Positions 10,708 to 22,950 of a DNA stretch of 64,000 bases are shown here, one piece after another. Source of the DNA: Lolium rigidum (Eukaryota > Streptophyta > Magnoliopsida > Poales > Poaceae). The notes under the pieces are model-generated. The model made no database searches. It saw only the letters and a program-made list of their open reading frames with translations, and had not been told where the DNA came from. Positions within the stretch are counted from its first letter, which is position 1. Each line of letters begins with the position of its first letter. Position numbers and translations under genes: made by a program. Location of the stretch: contig NC_061508.1 in NCBI RefSeq assembly GCF_022539505.1, positions 32,916,256 through 32,980,255 of the forward strand. The letters run 5' to 3'.

Positions 10708-13526
10708 ATGATTGAGGAACAAAACGAGTACGTCGGCTATAATTCCGATGACTCGAAATGGAGGAAAATTTGCAGCACGAAGCCGGCTGGAGCGAAGATG
10801 AGTTTGATGTGAGCCACTATTTTTCATTTCGATTACCAGCAGTCCGAGCATCATCAAATTATATATGGTTCCTCATGTCATAATTTATGCAGATTGCGTA
10901 CGATGAATTTGATAATGTTGACAACCATAGCGAACACACGGACGATCAAAATGATGAGAACCATGGTGAACACACGGACAGTCTAAATACTAGTGAGGTA
11001 TGTGTAGTGACTCATACGGTGACATAAAATGATGCATGAAATGATGGCAATCTGTAAAATTTACGGTTACTAAATTTCGAAATGCATTAATAAATTACAG
11101 GAACAATTTGACACGCAGCTTGAGTACGACTATTACGGTGAATCTGACTTGGACACGGGCCACACCGATGATGTGGAAGGTGCATCGGTTCCCGAGGATT
11201 CTGTTGACATGAGCCAGGTTGTTATCTCTTTTTTATCGGTCTTATATAGCTGGAACACATAAATTTATAGTTTTAATTAATGCCTACGTTTTCTACTTGC
11301 AGGCGACGCCGAGCGCTAGTCAGCCTGAGAAACCACACAAAGGTAGCAATGGCAATGAATATCCCGATAGTGATCGGGATTTATACTTGGATGATAAAAG
11401 AGATGACTTTTATTTACTGAAGCGGCAGCATATTCTTTCTACAACGAGATATGCTAAAGATTATGGGTTCAGCATCCGGCTTGACCAGGTTAAGCGGTTT
11501 GATGATGGAGTAATTCGGTTAAGGCGTTTTGTGTGTTCCGGACGAGGCGGACGTCCCAAAAACCAGCCGACCACGGAAGGCCGTGTATATAGGCACGGAC
11601 ACTGAGTCTCGCTGCGGCTGCAAGGCACGTTTGGTGGTCAAGTTTGATGGAAGAACTGGTTTACGGGTTGTTGAAGATTTTCGTGACAAACATAACCATG
11701 ACCCAGCTGAACCATGTCGGACTCCGTTTCTTCGGTCCCATAGGACGATCAACGACGCGCGAGAGATCCGAGATATTATCAATGGGATCCATGGGAATCG
11801 GGAAGCACCTCATTATGAGAAAATTCATTGCGAGCTCCGGTTCATTTGCTTGGTGTTGGATTCACAAGAAAGGATTTGTACAACATGTGCTCTAGGGAGA
11901 GGAGGAGGCTGCTTTTCGACGGTGACGCTACCACAGCCATCCGCATTATGTCAAAGAGGAAAAAGAGGGACCCTGAATTTTTCTTTGAATATGACGTTGA
12001 TGAAAAAGGCCGTCCGAAGCACATGTTCCGGTGTGATTCCCGATCACGTAGGGATTACCGGGACTACGGAGATGTGCTTGGTGTTTGATAGCACATACAA
12101 GATGAATAAATATAAGATGCCATTTGTTCCTTTTGTGGGCTTGAACAACCACCGTAGGACAACGGTTTTTGGGTGTGCCATCCTTTCAAGTGAGAATGAA
12201 CAAACATATGTTTGGCTTCTAAAGACTTTCCTCAAAGCGATGTGTCAACGAAGCCAAAGGCGATAATCACGGATGCGGATGCCGCGATGATCGCCGCAAT
12301 CGGCGAAGTATTTTACGGTGTGCCGCATCGCATCTGCAGCTTCCACATTGAAAAAAATATGGAGATGCATCTACCTAACAAGTCACCGAAGGAGTTCGGG
12401 ACTCTTTTGTATTACACCACCTCGGAGCAAGTATTTGAGGAGCGATGGCATGCATTTTACAGAAAATGGCAATCCCCAAAAACCAGAACATGGATGAAGA
12501 GGATGTACACCAAGAGGAAACTTTGGGCTGCGGCGTATCTCTCTCAAGGATTACGGCTGGGTATGAAAAGTAACCGGCGGAGTGAAAGTTTAAACTCTTG
12601 TCGCACTTTGCACCTAGATGGGGAAATGACAATTGTTGATATGATTATGCACTACGACAACGCAATTGTCCGTCTCCGTGAGAACGAAGCCCACGACGAT
12701 CGCACGGCTTCACGGACTACACCGGTGGCAATTACTAATTTCGAGAGAACTAGAGGTTGCTTGCTGCAAAAATCTTCACTCCTGCTTGTGTTCTATATTA
12801 TTCAAGGTGAGCTTTCAAAGATTGGCGGCATAGAGATCTTAGAAAAAATGCAGGCGAGGAGACTCAAACATCTTCATTGTGGCATGGAGGAATCATGTAA
12901 GGACCAGGTTCTACGTGGAATATAGACCCAAGGAGGCAGAAATTATAAGGTGCAGTTGTCAAAGGATGATTAGAAAGGGGATCCCTTGCAAGCACATACT
13001 TGCATGTGCTTGCATTTCTTGAAATTTACTGAAATTCCACAATGTTGTGCTCTACGACGATTCACAAAAAATGCCGGGTTAGGGTTGCCATCTAAACGCA
13101 CCGGCGACATGTTTGGGTGGGGTTGGTGCAGGGCGAGAGGAGCGGATGAAATACGGCGGGATGAATATTAAGGTATCACGAGGCTATGCATATTGCATTA
13201 AACAATTCGAGAGGAATATGATCTCGCTGAACGGTACCATTGATGGCATAATTTCTAGAAGAGAGGGGTATGCTAAAGGTAAAGCATATGGTCCCCTCGG
13301 GTCGGTGCATGAAAATGAAGATGCTAGTGGACCATGCGATATTGTTGTTGGTGATCCTTTGAAAGTGTCCACTAAGGGTGCACCTAGGCAAGAAGCGCAG
13401 AAATCTCCAATGACTAAAAATGGAAGACCACTAGGACACAAGGAACGCAGGGTGCGGGTGTGCGGGGCATGCCAAGGAGAAGGGCATAACGGAAGAAACC
13501 CAATATGCATATTTCATCCGAAGTAA
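10708..13526 (+). pseudogene. FAR1/FHY3-type MULE transposase, frameshifted
   Basis: This is the likely transposase of the host MULE. Small acidic 5' exons are visible: one ends at a GTGAGC donor near 10807, another reads IAYDEFDNVDNHSEHT (about 10895-10998), and a third begins EQFDTQLEYDYY (about 11101). The exon from about 11303 holds the FAR1 DNA-binding domain (AKDYGFSIRLDQ, then RCGCKARLVV and KHNHDPA). The MULE transposase core follows (LVFDSTYKMNKYKMPF, YVWLLKTFL, IITDADAAMIAAI, HRICSFHIEKN), then a SWIM zinc finger (CSCQRMIRKGIPCKH, about 12953) and a C-terminal CCHC-like knuckle (CGACQGEGH, about 13463). At least three frame changes (near 11560, 11850 and 12240) and further breaks near 13030 make it inactive. 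The coding order is otherwise complete, so decay is fairly recent. Confidence 0.85.
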
Positions 13527-14189
13527 GTTTTTACTGCCATTTTGTTTCATATACTTTAAAAGACTCATATGAGTTGTTGTGTAATTTTATGTACTGTGAA
13601 CATGTGCGGGAATGTCTTTGCGGCGGGAAGGGTAGTTCTTTCATAGTTATCTAAAGGGCAGTAAATTTCCTTAATTATCAATGGGACGACTATAGCTTTG
13701 TATTTGATGGAGTTGTTAATGTTTGCAACGTACTTGATGTTTTTATTTTGTACTGATGTTCTTAATTCTCTGGTGTTCTTTTGTAAAAATGGCAAAAGAC
13801 ATTATATATTGTGAAGTACGCATTTCCTTATAATCATCATAGCATGCATGTACAAAGATAAAAATAATTGCATACTTTCGATAATGGGAAATAAAATCAA
13901 TGTTACAAAATTTTGTAGATAATCTTAACCGAATAAATATTGTTTACAACCGAAGACAATTAAAAATTCAATATTACATGTGTCCGGAAACCTTCACGGG
14001 AGCAAACCGAGCAGTCACACTATCAAATTTATATTTTCTTGGTCTTTGCTAGCAATCTCACTTTGTTTTTCACCTTCTCAAGAATGTTGTGTGGTGATAA
14101 AACAATGTTTGCAACTGTACTTTCTCTCGATTCATCGATCGTGGCCTGCCAAAACATTATAAGGTGTTATACACATGGGTTGTTAACAT

Positions 14190-17160
14190 TGTTAAAATTA
14201 ACCGAGTGCATGGAACATAGTATAGCCAACTCTGAGAAACCGGGCAAGTCATCGATCTCCGTCCCGGTGCTCCATACATTGCAATACCCATAATCCGCAT
14301 GAATTGCTGGTATATAATGTGACAAAATTTAAAAGTGTCCGCATATACAAAACCGACTTTCTTTATGTGTAATGCAATATAGGTACTTACTCATCGGTTT
14401 GCTTAGGGATGTCATATCTTTTAATAGGCCATTCTTCGACATCCGGATATTCTGTGTCACAAGTATTGTTTGCTTCTTGTATGTCTGTGAAATTTGCCCA
14501 ATCTACGAAACAACAAATATATTACTGCACTGAGACATGAGAAAGTACACAAAGACATGTGTGTAGAGAGTGTAATACCAAGTCTTCCACAACTGATTTT
14601 GACACCCCTAAACCAAACGAGAGGATCAAGGACACTGGAATTCCTTCTTCTTTGTATGCATGACAACGGTTACGTAATGAGTTTTCCGTATGTTCGGTGC
14701 GAAAAATGTCTACAAGAGAAGGAAAAAACTTTGTCAATTATCATATTATTTTATTCTACTTTCGCATGAAACATTGAAAGAAAGTGCTTGTTACCTTCTC
14801 ACGCTTGAAATATTCATCCATAACCCTACCTAAGGCTCCTGGTCTTGTAACTACCTCATCTATATTTCTAATAGTGTATTTTTTTACGTATTGTTTTTAC
14901 TGCTTGTTCAAGGAGATAGTTTGTCCTCCACGCAGGACATAACATTCGATCGGACCCAACACGGAGAGACAAATACCCAATAGCGACATCAATAATCTGA
15001 TAGCAACAACAATATTTTCAAATTCAAATAGTTTAATTACGAGTATAACACAAACTTTTGGTTTTGAAGACTTACATTATCAGATAGCCATTCGTGCGCA
15101 AGAACGACGTTAAGCTTTTCTGAAGACAAGATGGCGCCATATTCATTCTTGTACACTCCTTTAGATGCTTCTTTTGGTAGCTTGGATATTGTTTTAACAT
15201 ATAAAGTGGCAGCTTCTATTTCTGTTGTGTTGAGTACTGCTAGAAGATACCCCAACTTCATGTTACGCAAACAACCACTGATGCACATAATAGTAATAAC
15301 ATATGTGTTACAGGTTGCGGCATCATTTATTTGCCAACAAAGAAATAACGAATAAATGGTGTTACCTTTCTTTACACGGCTTTGACGTTTTGCTCTAGGT
15401 TTCGCGACCACATATGGTGATCCATATTTTTGATTCGTCGTCCGTTTCCTTTTCCCTCCAACTTGTACCGCCGCTGCGTTTCTCCTTCTACCATTACTAT
15501 TTGCACACTTTGCTTGTATTGCCCTTCTTCCTACTAGCCTCTCGTCCCATTGTTTCAACACTATGAGTACTCATAACTTCATGTTCACCGTCATGTAGGT
15601 CATCATCCTTCGTCCAGCATTCACCTTGGTGGTAGATCTTGCGAAAATGTCATCCGGTATACGTATATCAGAGGATGATGCCGGTTTTGTGGTATCATTT
15701 AAGATAAAAGGATTATCTTGTGTACCCTCCGGTGTTACCGAGGTTTCCTGGTGTGACGTACACATTATCTCCTGCCTCCGGCACCCCATTATGCTTAGGA
15801 GGTGTGAAAAACTTACCGAAGTCTTTGTTACATTGCTAATTAAAGCATCTAACTCGTCGAAGCTGTTCTTGTACATGAATTCTTTCTTAGATGAATCATC
15901 GATGTGAATAGAAGTGTCTTCTTCCTCATCTCCTCCTTTATCCGACTACGATCCTTCAACCGGTTTGTACATGACACCATTCTTATTTAGCATTTTTAGA
16001 ACTTCCTGCAAAACAAGTAGTACCATAATTATTCATTGCTTGATAATGTAAAACTTTCGTGTTCGTAAAATGTATGGCTCCTCACCTCTGCACATCTCTT
16101 TGGTACAAGTGCTAATTGTGTGTCAATGTGATCCGTCGAGTTCCTTCTTCAAACTTTCCAATAGTATGTCCTTGTTACTACGCCTCTGTCTCGAACGTGT
16201 CGAACGTGACTGTTCACCATTCTGCGATGTGTTCTGCTTTGTTTGCGCACTGGCATTGGCTTGAGGTGTAAGATCATTAATAATCTGCATGTCAAATTAG
16301 AAAACAAATGGCATAAATTAATATAACAACACAACATCGACTATGATATAATGTAGCTAGAAGTAGTGATAAAAAACAAAACCTTCACTTTGCCTCTCCC
16401 ACGACCATTTGCATAGTCGTCTTGCGACCTCCTTTACGCTTCCGCTTCGGTCCAGTTTTTCATTAGTGGCCTAATAGACTTGTGTGGAATATACGTAGGA
16501 TCATCCACGACTACCACCTTTTCCGAGTATAGTAGCTACAAACAACACATTTTAAATGAAATAAGTTTCAAATTGTCACATACATCAAATATAGTGCTAA
16601 TCATGTTTGCATACCGAGTGAGACAAAGATTTCCAACCGGCCATCCCCTACCTTTTGCTGCTGATCTTGTGTAAGCGAGACAAATTATCGAGGAGGTAGC
16701 GCAATGTGAAGTGATTCCGAGTTAATTTGAAATATTCTAGGAACATCCTCCACTAAACAATAGTGATCTCTATCGACTTGTTTTTGGGCCGGATGGCGCC
16801 GGAACCGTGCCAATTAGCACAAGCACTGCTTTCCGCACAAAGTCATCATCGGAAGCTTTCTCTCTCGTATGTCGGCAATCAAGTCGGAAATAACTAGATT
16901 TCCACTAGACTTGCTGAGATAACTAGGCGGTATTTTCCTTCTACTTGTTAGACATTCTTGATCAATTATATCAAAAGCGGAAAAACCCTCATTACGTAGA
17001 CCATAAATGCATTCTATGTCTACAGAGGTTGCGATTATCGCTCCTGCCTTGTCTTGTACGACGAATGTCTCGGTTTTAGTATCATATAGCTCTATCATAA
17101 ATCTAATCATATTTGTGCGCGTGGCGAAGGCTGGCGGTTGCAACATCGTCCGCAAACTAG
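14190..17160 (-). pseudogene. Ulp1-like (C48) cysteine peptidase pseudogene inside the MULE
   Basis: On the minus strand the upstream part (16814-17155) has an intact 113-residue frame with SVDIECIYGLRNEGF, a domain I know from grass Ulp1-type transposon proteins. A long linker of charged exons follows (QANASAQTKQNTSQNG, then the 15571-15876 frame and 15362-15561). The peptidase fold begins with LPKEASKGVYKNEYGAIL and VVLAHEWLSDNV (about 15050-15180), continues with TNYLLEQAVKTIRKK and DEVVTRPGALGRVMDEYF (about 14820-14930), then the His region THYVTVVMHTKKKEFQ (about 14650-14700) and the Cys region NSCGLWVLQCME (about 14250-14290). Histidine, aspartate-like and cysteine positions can be recognised, but frameshifts and stops in the catalytic part show it is broken. 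A role in SUMO removal is known for the family and cannot be claimed here. Confidence 0.7.
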
Positions 17161-18230
17161 TAGAGCTAAACCTCGCACGTTGAGGTCACGAGAAAGTGGC
17201 TACGAGATTCGTCCACAATGTGTGGTCACAATAGACCGGGCCATCTAATTCATCCATTCCGCAAATAACATATACAAACAACAATTATTGCCGACATAGA
17301 AAATCTCCTAATAACCATCTACGAGCGTAAATGTCAACCTAAAACTTACACGTCCGGCAAAGAATGACGGTTTAGATCAAGCGCACTCTAGATCAAGTGG
17401 GCGAAAGGATCGATGATAAACGAGATTGCAAACGCGCGCACTGGAAGGCTGGAACACGGATGTTGCCGTCGTTAGATTGAGCTGTAGGCTCCGCCGACGA
17501 AAGGACTCCTATCTTCTCCAGACGGCGATGGAAGGCGACGTTGACTTGAAGAAGAAATCGTGGGTAGTTACACGTTGTGCGTCGGACGTGCCGCTAACTA
17601 GGGCATCTGCTGTTAATACTATAATTAGGCAAGCTCTCGATGGATATCCGGGCCAGCCCGTTAGTACCCAGCCCATACACGGAGGCCACTCTATGCATGT
17701 GATAAGACAACTGCTTTGCATTCGGCGAGACGAATCGATAACTTACTTCTCCCTCTCTCTTTTGGAGCAACAATATATACATGTTCAAAGGTGCTGATCA
17801 CCTACAAGCATACCATGGTTCCGCATGGCACCACACAACAATGGCTTGTAGCTAGTACGACGGTGCAAAATATTTTTTAATTACGATTTCAATTGTTTGT
17901 AACGAAGAATTTTTTAAAAAATATGGTCTTTTTTGCACATTACTAGATGCTGCAATGCACATAATTGACATATCTATAGTGCCAGCTGTCGAGTGGGGCA
18001 TCAACAAATTTCACAATGCTACAACCCTCATACAACACTTGTAGAGAAATAAGCTGGATATAATTAATAAGCATTCACGATCGAACTCTTCACACATTGT
18101 CATAAAAGTGAGAAACCATTAAAAATGACATAAATGTGCACCATACTAAAAGTGTACCAACGGACATGACATAAACAAAAAAATTTAGATAGCTATAGTA
18201 GTCTTCACGAGCGAAGTACGAGCCGGGCTG
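17161..18230. other. MULE interior without a recognised gene
   Basis: The region probably contains the promoter and first exon of the minus-strand Ulp1-like gene. The frame at 17509-17721 (minus) is open for 70 codons but unlike anything I know. The part from 17860 to 18200 is AT-rich and non-coding. Confidence 0.3.
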
Positions 18231-19177
18231 CTCTCACACACGATCAAGCATAATCTTCGAGACCACCTTCTCCTTGCTTACGGAACCAGAACACGTATTT
18301 CTGATTTTTCTTCATGCCATTACTGCCTCACCACATCCATCCGGTGTGATGTTATCATGGCACCTCCTTTTGGTACTCCTTTCACCGTTGACATGTTCAT
18401 CACCATCGTAACTTCGTAACATTGGCACCTGGAGAGTAAAGCTTTATGGTTCTTTGGTAGCTGAATATTGGGCGAGAATGTGCTTGAGGGTGAACCTCCT
18501 TGAGAAGTACTACACATAAATTTGACAGTCAATTATCGGCATATCTTGGTTAGTAGTAAGAAATGATGGAAATAAAAATTAATTACCATCTTTGCTTTAT
18601 TCTTCACGATGTGTGATTTCTTGATGGTGCACACGTACAATGGAATTACTGGTAGGGTTTTCGCAACTAGTAGTTCGAGTGCATCAAAATCGTCATAATT
18701 CATCTTAACTCGATTTGCATACTCTATGAAAGCTTCAAAATCATACTCTTCCTCTTCTCCAGGACCTACATGTAATATTAAAAAACATAAGGGACATCAA
18801 TTAATTCTAAATTAAGTTGTTCATAACAACTTGTGTTCTCATTGAGTGCCATAAACGGACTTACCCCTTATAATAGGCCTTTTCCTCCAATTCGGTAAAG
18901 CACGAAGCTGGGCAGGCGTAGCAAGGAATGGCTGATCAATGTCAATGTTCTCATATGTCATATACGTACGATCAAATTAACCACTAGATCTAATTAAGTC
19001 GGCCGATATTTTTTCCCAAGCGAACCAACCAAGGGAAGTAAGATTAGACGACCGAGATCTAACTTGGGCGAGATCAAAGTAAAGACGATCTACCGCGTCT
19101 ACATATGTTGTCGGGCAAGAGTTCATAAAAAAAATTAGGTGCATGGCACGAGGTGAGCGAACTATACTTACATCCAT
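18230..19177 (-). pseudogene. Multi-exon gene remnant, possibly B3-domain-like
   Basis: The splice pattern can be read on the minus strand. A start ATG-GAT at 19177 runs into a GTAAGT donor. A second exon (about 18865-18949) encodes NIDIDQPFLATPAQLRALPN and ends at GTAAGT. A third (18587-18765) encodes EEEEYDFEAFIEYANRVKMN and VIPLYVCTIKKSHIVKNKAK. A fourth begins after TGTGTAG near 18510 with YFSRRFTLKHILAQYS and then SFTLQVPML. The PLYVCTIKKSHI...FTLQVPM spacing is like a REM-type B3 DNA-binding domain, but the match is weak. An in-frame TAA after ATKEP and loss of frame afterwards suggest it is dead. If it is not B3, it is simply an unknown MULE cargo gene. Confidence 0.4.
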
Positions 19178-19467
19178 GGCGATGAGATCCGAGTCAGCTC
19201 GTAACCAACGTCTTCGAGGACGCGGTCGGCGTCCGGTCGTAGATCGAGAGGAGGCGTTGAGGAGGAGGATAGATCGTTTGGGAATTAGATTTGAGGATTA
19301 ATTAGTACGGCGAGTTAAATACCTAAATAAAAGGCTGGGCCGGGATGGGCCTCAATTGCGGCCCACGAGGAGCATAAAGAAGCATACCACAAACGAAAAG
19401 ATGGATCCCTCGGCCCGTTATCTCATCGGCATCTCCATCCTGCCTCCACCTACGGGTCGCCGCCGCC

Positions 19468-20088
19468 ATGGTGATTTCGGCTATGGACGACATCGACCGC
19501 GTCGAACCCATGCACAACTCATCGGATGAGGTATGATTCTAAGTTAACGTCTTCATCTCATGGGATTCTAAATATCTTGAAGAGTCATCGGTATGTGCGA
19601 GTTCATAAGTTATGTCGAATTTAATATGTTTTCACGTTTTATTGTAGGAATCAATGCGTGAGTGTGGTATTCGGGATGGCTGTGCCCGATTTCAACATTG
19701 TCTACAAGCAAAAATTGTTCTCCTAGAAGAACTAAATTTTAAAAGAGAGGAGAAAATGAAGATTGATGAAGAATTGAGGATTGTCAAAGAGAAGCTCGGG
19801 GTGGCTCATGAGACAATTCGGAAGATGGAACAAGCATTGATGACTACCAACAAAAAAATAGAAACACTTACGGAAGAGAAAGGCCGAATCGAGTTGATGA
19901 TGGCTGATATCATCGATGAACACAACATTAGTAAAAACGAAACAAAGGCGACAACAAGGTTGAAGATAAATAAGGTCAAAAAATATGCTCTCCAACGGGA
20001 ATTGTTTCTTCAGTACGCCTTGTGTGCTATAATTATTCTAGTAGCTGTTATAATCGCGATGTCAGGGCTTTTAAAATGCTCGGCCTAG
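19468..20088 (+). CDS. Small coiled-coil, tail-anchored membrane protein; intact two-exon MULE cargo gene
   Basis: Exon 1 (19468-19530) encodes MVISAMDDIDRVEPMHNSSD plus Glu. A GTATG donor at 19531 and a TTGTAG acceptor ending at 19647 bracket a 117-bp intron, and exon 2 (19648-20088) continues in frame. The product of about 167 residues has a long charged helix, consistent with a coiled coil, from about residue 35 to 125 (LEELNFKREEKMKIDEELR and so on), a basic patch, then one hydrophobic segment YALCAIIILVAVIIAMSGLL just before the end. That is the layout of a C-terminally anchored membrane protein. Similar coiled-coil plus tail-anchor proteins, often with a GRF zinc finger in front, are common in grass transposons; no GRF finger is visible here. 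It is the only cargo frame in this MULE with no break and clean splice sites. Function is unknown. Confidence 0.65.
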
Positions 20089-20279
20089 ATGTTATGGTTG
20101 GGCAACGAGTCAATTACTGTAATGTGATCATGTCCGAGAAATAAAAATTTCTTTTTCGACGAGTGAAAAGCTGATGAGGAGAAGTACATAGCATAATTAC
20201 CTCTTACAATAATTAAAATGCGAGAAAATATAAGGTCCGCACACAATACTACAAATGCGGATAAAAATGCGGATAAAAA

Positions 20280-20882
20280 TATAGAGGACATGCCTCGTCG
20301 TCTACTTGGAACGTTTGTACGACGACTACTGCCTCGTCGTCGTCGGGCGCCCCGTTTGCGAGAAGCCTTCTCCGACGAGGAGCTGTCGTCCGACGAGGTG
20401 GACTCCGACGAGTCATCTTCGACGAGGAGTACTCGAAGAGCCGTTGTACTCCTCCTCCTCGTCGCGTCACCTCGGCCCGCGCCCGCGCCACGGCTGCCTT
20501 CTTCGCGCGAGCCTTCTTTTCGCGGCCGCCTTCTCATCGGCGGCCAAGGCCTCCTCCGGCCGCGCCCGCTTCGCGTCGGAGTCCTCGTCCTCTTCCGCGT
20601 CGTCCACGGCATGTTCCTCCGCGTCCGCGTCGTCGGCGGCGCCCTCCTCCTCGTCCGCGTCGTCGGCGGCGCCCTCCTCCTCGTCCGCTTCGTCGGCGTC
20701 GTCGGGCTCCGAGTCGTCGGGCTCCGAGCCGTCGGGCTCCGAGCCGTCCGCGGCGTCCTCCTCCTCGTCAGCACCGTCCGGGCTGATCGGCGCTCCGCGG
20801 TGGTTCCCTTTCCCACCGGTGGCGCCACCCGGGCGGCTTTCCGTCGGCCGTCGGAGTCGGACGGCCAGGAAACGTCACTCAT
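20280..20882 (-). pseudogene. Captured, highly charged low-complexity reading frame
   Basis: On the minus strand a start encoding MSDVSWPSDSDGRRKAARVA (20882) leads, after a frame change, into an acidic tract of GSEPDGSEPDDSEPDD and DADEEEGAADDADEEEG type, then a basic Arg/Lys-rich tract (SRKRGARRRRGSSRR). The alternative frame gives only Arg/Thr-rich sequence, so the acidic reading is the more natural one, with frameshifts between the parts. The third positions are almost all G or C, unlike the AT-rich flanks, which suggests a host gene fragment captured by the MULE. Opposite-strand frames here (20218-21129, 20306-20944) are shadows. No function can be assigned. Confidence 0.4.
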
Positions 20883-21389
20883 GGTCGCGCCGCGGGTGTT
20901 TGACGACGGTGGGGAGCGGGTCTGGAAGATATGCGAACCGCTAGCGTTGGCACCATACTTGTATGCAAGGCAACGCGGTAATGGTAGAGGGCGGCCGTTG
21001 CCATTCCGGTGTTTACAGAGCCGCGACGCCTCAGGTCGTGCGCGCGTGGTTTCTAGTTACGAGGCGCGTGGTAATTTCCGCCCGCGCGGCGCACGTACAC
21101 CGTGGCACTTTCTTCTCACTATGGTTTAAACAGGCTCTAAAGGTAGGGTAAACGGCCTCATTTCTAAGCTTTTGAATTTTTATGGTGTGTTGTTGTAGCA
21201 CGGATTTGTAAAAACATTGATATATAGAGCTAGATAGTACAAACCTTACATAGGAATTCCATCACACGTACGATACCGAAGCACACAACAAATCCCGGGC
21301 CCACGAGACACGACAACAAGACATAGATAATAAAACAGCTCTAAAAACAACTGATAAAGATGAGGCAACGCCGTCGTCCCTCCTAGGAT

Positions 21390-21859
21390 GTTCATTCCCC
21401 TTGCTCCTCCTTCGCTGTTTTAGTCCTCCTCATCACCGACGGGGCCGTCAACGTGGTAGCGGTATGGGAGGCGGTGCATGTTGAACCGGTCGGGAAAGAT
21501 GACGTGGAAGTTGGTGAAGATATTGTAGGTAGTGAAAGCGATAAACTCACAACCACACCAGAACACCTGCCCGAGGAGGTGGTGCGCGTCGAAGGGGTTC
21601 TGAAGTGGACGAAGAGGCCTATCTCATGGTTGCTTTGTTGCCGTCGAAGTGGGACTCGATCGTGTACATGGGCGGCGAGCCTAGAGGGAGGTTGAGGTGG
21701 CGGTAGCCCTGCGAGAGAAAGATCTCGGCCAGCGCCACTGTCGCTCCTCCACCTCGATATCGCCCGGATGCGCAGCTCGTTCTCCACGATGACACCCTCC
21801 GGCCACTCCCTCTCGCGCACGGTGGCCGGGCGACGGTAAGTTGGGCCAAAGAACTCCAT
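21390..21859 (-). pseudogene. Broken captured gene beginning MEFFGPTYRRPATVRE
   Basis: The minus-strand frame opens with an ATG at 21859. The likely coding sequence changes frame at least once: pieces such as PPMYTIESHFDGNKATM and QVFWCGCEFIAFTTYNIFTN-like readings lie in different frames but in a consistent order, and end near 21430. I recall sequences of this kind among unannotated grass transposon cargo and cannot name a family. It is GC-rich compared with its surroundings. Confidence 0.35.
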
Positions 21860-22329
21860 GGTGGCGGCTAGGGTTTGGTGTTTACGTGGCTAGTCCACGG
21901 ATGCGGTGGTAGATGGATGAAGCGAGAAGAGTGCGTGAGATGTGTGAGAGAAGAGGAAGAAGAGGTGCCCTTATATATAGACGGGGAGTTTGTAAAATTC
22001 ACTTAAATAATGCACACAAATTTCACTTTAATACGATGCCGGCCAACTCGATGGCACGGCGGAGACGAGGGCAACCTGCGAGACGATGTCACGGTGCTCG
22101 AAACGGTGGTTGGCATGCATGAGAGCGTGGCGCGGGTAATTTAATAGCGTGCTTGCATGGCGCATGCATGTAAAGGTGGTGACATGATCGAGGGCTGCAC
22201 GGCGGGCGGAGGCGAGGCCTAGACGGGCCGGTTGGCAAAGCTTTGACGCGCGGCGGCCCGGCGGTTCTATCTCTATCTCGCCTTTCTCAAATTAAACAAC
22301 CTATTACGCCCTAAAAACCGTGTGACATT

Positions 22330-22950
22330 AGAAATAGTCTGAATTACAAACAATTGTCCGAATTAAAAATAGTCGAGAAAGTAAGAAGAACATAAACTTT
22401 TTCCTAGGTACGGCCGCCACCTCCACCTCGGTCTCCTCCATAGATTGGGTTCCCCCTCTTCCGGTCGCTTCGTCGGTGNNNNNNNNNNNNNNNNNNNNNN
22501 NNNNNNNNNNNNNNNNNNNNNNNNNNNNNNNNNNNNNNNNNNNNNNNNNNNNNNNNNNNNNNNNNNNNNNNNNNNNNNGGGGTCGGCGGAGAAATTTACC
22601 TCGGACGGGTCGGCGGAGTCGGATTCGTCGAAGGTGGGCACGTCGTCGGGGCTGTTGATCTTTTCCCCGCCGCCTTCCTCTCCCGCCTCTCGCGGTTCTT
22701 CCGATTCTTCTTCCGGCGCCGCCGCTTCGCGCCTCTCGTCTCGTGCGCACGCTTCTTGCTCGCCGGTGCAGCCACCGTCCTCCGGCCCCAAGCGGAGCTC
22801 GGATCCGGGGCAGCTCCCCCCGCCGATGAAGCGGCCAACTGGGTTTCCTCAACCGCCGCCTCCTTGCCCTTCCCCTCCTTCCCCTTCTCCCTCTCCATGG
22901 ACGAGCGCGAACGAGCACGAGAGCGAGCTCTGCTGTTCTTGACCTAGGGT
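22330..22950 (-). pseudogene. Acidic captured reading frame interrupted by an assembly gap
   Basis: On the minus strand a Glu-rich frame (DERREAAAPEEESEEPREAG, then INSPDDVPTFDESDSADPSE) runs into the 100-N gap and reappears beyond it as a short tail ending near 22363. A possible start at 22898 lies in a different frame, so either a frameshift or an intron separates them. The composition is like that of the 20280-20882 cargo frame. Nothing about function can be said while the gap is unresolved. Confidence 0.3.
22479..22578. other. Assembly gap of 100 Ns
   Basis: Exactly 100 unknown bases, the conventional filler for a gap of unknown size, lie inside the right part of the MULE. The true length of the element and of the surrounding reading frame is therefore uncertain. 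Confidence 0.98.

Noticed and set aside
20218..21129. Long plus-strand open frame of 303 codons.
   Set aside because: It is Arg/Leu/Val-rich and mirrors the acidic frame on the minus strand in GC-rich DNA, so it is treated as a shadow.
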